A stretch of DNA of 64,000 bases, taken from contig JADJXK010000002.1 of NCBI GenBank assembly GCA_016710325.1, positions 4,898,001-4,962,000 of the forward strand, in the 5' to 3' direction. The translations under genes and the position numbers were made by a program. The notes beneath the pieces are model-generated. The model saw only the letters and a program-made list of their open reading frames with translations. It ran no database searches and was not told the origin of the DNA. This DNA is from Candidatus Leptofilum proximum. GTDB lineage: Bacteria; Chloroflexota; Anaerolineae; Promineifilales; Promineifilaceae. Shown piece after piece: positions 61,839-64,000 of the stretch (positions within the stretch are counted from its first letter, which is position 1; the number at the start of each line of letters is the position of its first letter).

Positions 61839-63149
61839 TTATCGGCGGGAAAACCCCAAGATGGTGAGTGCTTTTTGGATAGTGGGGCTGTTGGTGTATG
61901 TTTCCCAGATGAGCCGGCTCAGGTAATTTTCGATCATGATCATGGAACAGCCTTTGTGAATGGCGTAGATGGAGTGACTGTACCAGGGTGGCGAGACGGC
62001 CAGGTTGTACGATTCAAAAAAGCCATACGGCCCCCACAGTTCAGGATGATTGTGGTAAACGTGATCAATCATCGCCAGGGTCTCATCGGGCACAAAGGGC
62101 AGGCAGGCCAGGGCGGCAAAAACCGAGATGGTGCCGTGCGGGATGGGCTTTTGCAGGCTGGGGGTGCTGCCGGAAACGTCGTAACCCCAAGGGCTGTCGC
62201 CGCAGCTGATGCCCCAGCTGTTGGCGTGGTAGGTGGGGAAAACGTCGGCCTTTTCCATGCAAAAGCTGCGGTTGGCCAGGGACGCCAGGCGGGTGTTGTT
62301 GAACCAGTCGAGGCCGTCGGGATCGAGATAGTGGGCTGTGTCCAGCCACGCCTCGCTGAACTGGTAGGCAAAGAGGTGGCCGCCGGGGTTGATGATGATT
62401 TCCTGCCCGTCGTAGAGGCCAATATCACGCGAGAAGCCGCGGTACAGCTGGCGGGCGATGGTGGGATCGATGGTTTCGGCTGCTTGCAGGTACATCATTT
62501 TTTGCTCGGCGGCCATGTCCCACTGGTGAATAAAACCCGGCGCTTCGGTGACGTAGTCGCCGTCCTCATCCGGGTTGTAGGCCATGCGGAAGAGGGTTAC
62601 GCCTTCCCGCTCAAAAATGATGAAGTTCCAGTCCACCCGGTCCAGCAGCAGCTGCGCCAGTTCGGAAATTTCCGGGTCCTGGAAGTAAGCCGCGGCAGTA
62701 ATGACCCCGTTCAGGCAAAGGGCCGTGTCGATGGTGGAAAATTCGCATTTACGCAGGCGGGCGCCGGTGGCCATGTCTAGAAAGTGGGCAAAAAAGCCGC
62801 GGTGGTGGCTGGCGTGGTGCAGCAGGGTAAACAGCGTCTGCCGGGTGATGTCCAGCGCCTGCTGGCGCGGCATAAAGCCGCGCGCCGCGGCAATGATCCA
62901 GGCAGAGAGGGTAAAGCCCACCGAGGCGATGGAGGCTACTTCTGGCGTTTTGGTGGAGTCGACGGTGAGGCCAAAGCCGGGGCTGGCCGGATCGAGGTTG
63001 GTGAAGTTCAGGAAAAAATCGAAGGAACCTTTGAGTTCATTGTGCAAGAGTGTGTGTGTGTCCATGCGTTCTGGATGTGTCCTTGTGGAGATGCCGGGTT
63101 GGACCCCTGATTTGGGGAGGGGAACGGCCGTACCAACCAACCTGTTCAT
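61839..63149 (-). CDS. Glucoamylase-family/GH144-like protein
   Basis: ATG 63149 overlaps the LacI-type stop by 4 nt (ATGA). An inner ATG at 63065 (MDTHTLLHNELKGSFDFFLN) begins where the conserved family sequence starts and could be the true start; the first 28 residues carry the ACGGCCGT palindrome and look unconserved. The (alpha/alpha)6-barrel protein has TKTPEVASIASVGFTLSAWI near residue 65, then YQFSEAWLDTAHYLDPDG and SCGDSPWGYDVSGS, matching the family that includes beta-1,2-glucanases (GH144). Substrate unproven. No signal peptide. Confidence 0.82.
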   Translation of the reverse strand: MNRLVGTAVPLPKSGVQPGISTRTHPERMDTHTLLHNELKGSFDFFLNFTNLDPASPGFGLTVDSTKTPEVASIASVGFTLSAWIIAAARGFMPRQQALDITRQTLFTLLHHASHHRGFFAHFLDMATGARLRKCEFSTIDTALCLNGVITAAAYFQDPEISELAQLLLDRVDWNFIIFEREGVTLFRMAYNPDEDGDYVTEAPGFIHQWDMAAEQKMMYLQAAETIDPTIARQLYRGFSRDIGLYDGQEIIINPGGHLFAYQFSEAWLDTAHYLDPDGLDWFNNTRLASLANRSFCMEKADVFPTYHANSWGISCGDSPWGYDVSGSTPSLQKPIPHGTISVFAALACLPFVPDETLAMIDHVYHNHPELWGPYGFFESYNLAVSPPWYSHSIYAIHKGCSMIMIENYLSRLIWETYTNSPTIQKALTILGFSRR

Positions 63150-64000
63150 TTCGCCCCGTAATTCCTGGTAGAGGATTCCCGCTGAATCAGCTGGGTGCGA
63201 ATGCGGTACGGTTTGGGGAACGGATTTTCGTGCTCCAGCAGGTCAATCAGCTGGTTGGCGGCGGCCGCGCCCCACGCGGCGCGTGACGAACCCACTGAAG
63301 ACAGGCTGGGCTGGAGATACTGGGCAATGATGATGTCGTCGAAGCCAACTACACCCATGTCATCTGGCGCTTTGAGCCCGTGTTCCTTCATTGCCCTGAT
63401 AAAGCCAATCGCCATCTGGTCGTTGGCGCAGAAGACCGCCTCGGGCAAGTCGCTGCTGGCGATGATGGCCTGGGCCACTTCGTAGCCGGACTTTTCGGTA
63501 AAGTTGCCCTTAAACCGGGTGATGGGCAGATTGTGTTTCTGGGCCTCGCGCAAAAAAGCGTGGCTGCGTTCGGCGTTGTCGAAGGAGTCTGATGCGCCGG
63601 AGATGAAGGCGATGCGCCGGGCACCCTGGTTGTACAGGTGGTAGAAAGCGTCTTTGGCGCCTTGCTCGTTATCCAGCAGCAGCGGCAGCAAATAGTCAGA
63701 CTCCAGGTAGCGGTCCAGCACCACAATGGGGAACTTTTCCGAGGCCAGGTTGAGGATGGTCTCACTGTCGATTTTGTAGTCGAACACAATGGCGCCATCC
63801 ACTTGCCGCTGGGTGAGCACTTTACGCTTGGTCCAGCTCTCGGGGCAAACGATCATTTCATAGTCGGTCTGGATGACGGCTTCGTGAATGCCTTCCAAAA
63901 TTTCTTCGTAAAACGAACCACCGAAGCTGGTAATAAAAACGCCGACGGTGCCGGTTTTGCGCTTTTTCAGGTTTCGAGCAAAGGCGTTGGGATGGTAATT
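63146..64000 (-). CDS. LacI-family transcriptional regulator, 5' end cut
   Basis: The open frame extends off the right edge. It begins in YHPNAFARNLKKRKTGTVGV, the usual hinge just after the LacI HTH, then a periplasmic-binding-protein-like core (VVLDRYLESDYLLPLLLDNE, FCANDQMAIGFIRAMKEHGL, GVVGFDDIIIAQYL). The DNA-binding HTH lies outside. It ends at 63146 and overlaps the GH144-like start by 4 nt, so it probably controls the glycan locus through a sugar ligand. Confidence 0.9.
   Translation of the reverse strand, partial: NYHPNAFARNLKKRKTGTVGVFITSFGGSFYEEILEGIHEAVIQTDYEMIVCPESWTKRKVLTQRQVDGAIVFDYKIDSETILNLASEKFPIVVLDRYLESDYLLPLLLDNEQGAKDAFYHLYNQGARRIAFISGASDSFDNAERSHAFLREAQKHNLPITRFKGNFTEKSGYEVAQAIIASSDLPEAVFCANDQMAIGFIRAMKEHGLKAPDDMGVVGFDDIIIAQYLQPSLSSVGSSRAAWGAAAANQLIDLLEHENPFPKPYRIRTQLIQRESSTRNYGAK

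Noticed and set aside
1..64000. CRISPR array from the regularly recurring ACGGCCGT
   Set aside because: Copies are irregularly spaced, lie inside genes and have no constant repeat-spacer structure; no cas genes are present.

Overview
The window is G+C-rich bacterial chromosome, most likely from a Chloroflexota member of the Anaerolineae/Ardenticatenia type. The evidence is indirect: an LAL/MalT-type LuxR regulator, many Pro/Thr-rich lipoproteins with beta-propellers, surface proteins carrying a 'YLPL/YLPF' segment, a trigger factor with a long acidic tail, and short intergenic palindromes. No rRNA, CRISPR array or prophage was seen. There are two tRNAs and three insertion sequences.

Layout. 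1-8.5 kb (mostly minus): a MalY/PatB-type C-S lyase (cut by the window start), a PlsC-like acyltransferase, an M23 lipoprotein, an FkbM methyltransferase (+), a PIG-L deacetylase, GlsB/YeaQ, a PRC-barrel-like protein and purD. 8.7-14.1 kb: a LAL regulator divergent from a CopB-type copper ATPase and a membrane-anchored cytochrome c. 14.1-24.1 kb: DUF1801, Nudix plus methyltransferase, MFS, MscS, a multi-PAS histidine kinase, a beta-lactamase-like lipoprotein and a secreted beta-helix protein. 24.1-26.7 kb: a TPR-like gene split by an IS4-family element with a visible 10-bp target duplication. 27-32 kb: two tandem double-Nudix proteins, an 8-oxoguanine-deaminase-like amidohydrolase, a membrane protein and an M48 protease. 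32-35.5 kb: tRNA-Leu, an IS200-like element, tig and clpP. 35.7-40.4 kb: a Calx-beta surface protein, a membrane protein with a probable inactive sortase-like fold, tRNA-Pro and a lipoprotein. 40.5-45.6 kb: dipeptide/oligopeptide ABC permeases and ATPases, separated by an IS5-like element and lacking a binding protein. 45.7-54.2 kb: three CPBP proteases, a histidine phosphatase, a YprB-like exonuclease, secreted proteins and trpF. 54.3-64 kb (minus): a glycan locus with GH172, GH3, sulfatase, GH35, GH144-like enzyme and LacI-type regulator.

Two sequence-wide patterns stand out. First, the palindrome ACGGCCGT occurs about 105-110 times by hand count, against roughly two expected by composition. 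It appears in genes (read as TAV, NGR or RP) and between them, but not in the three insertion sequences. Second, many genes on both strands end within a few bases of an inverted repeat from one of several families, and the stop codon often belongs to the repeat. One such repeat lies in frame inside trpF, and another has been split by the IS5-like element.
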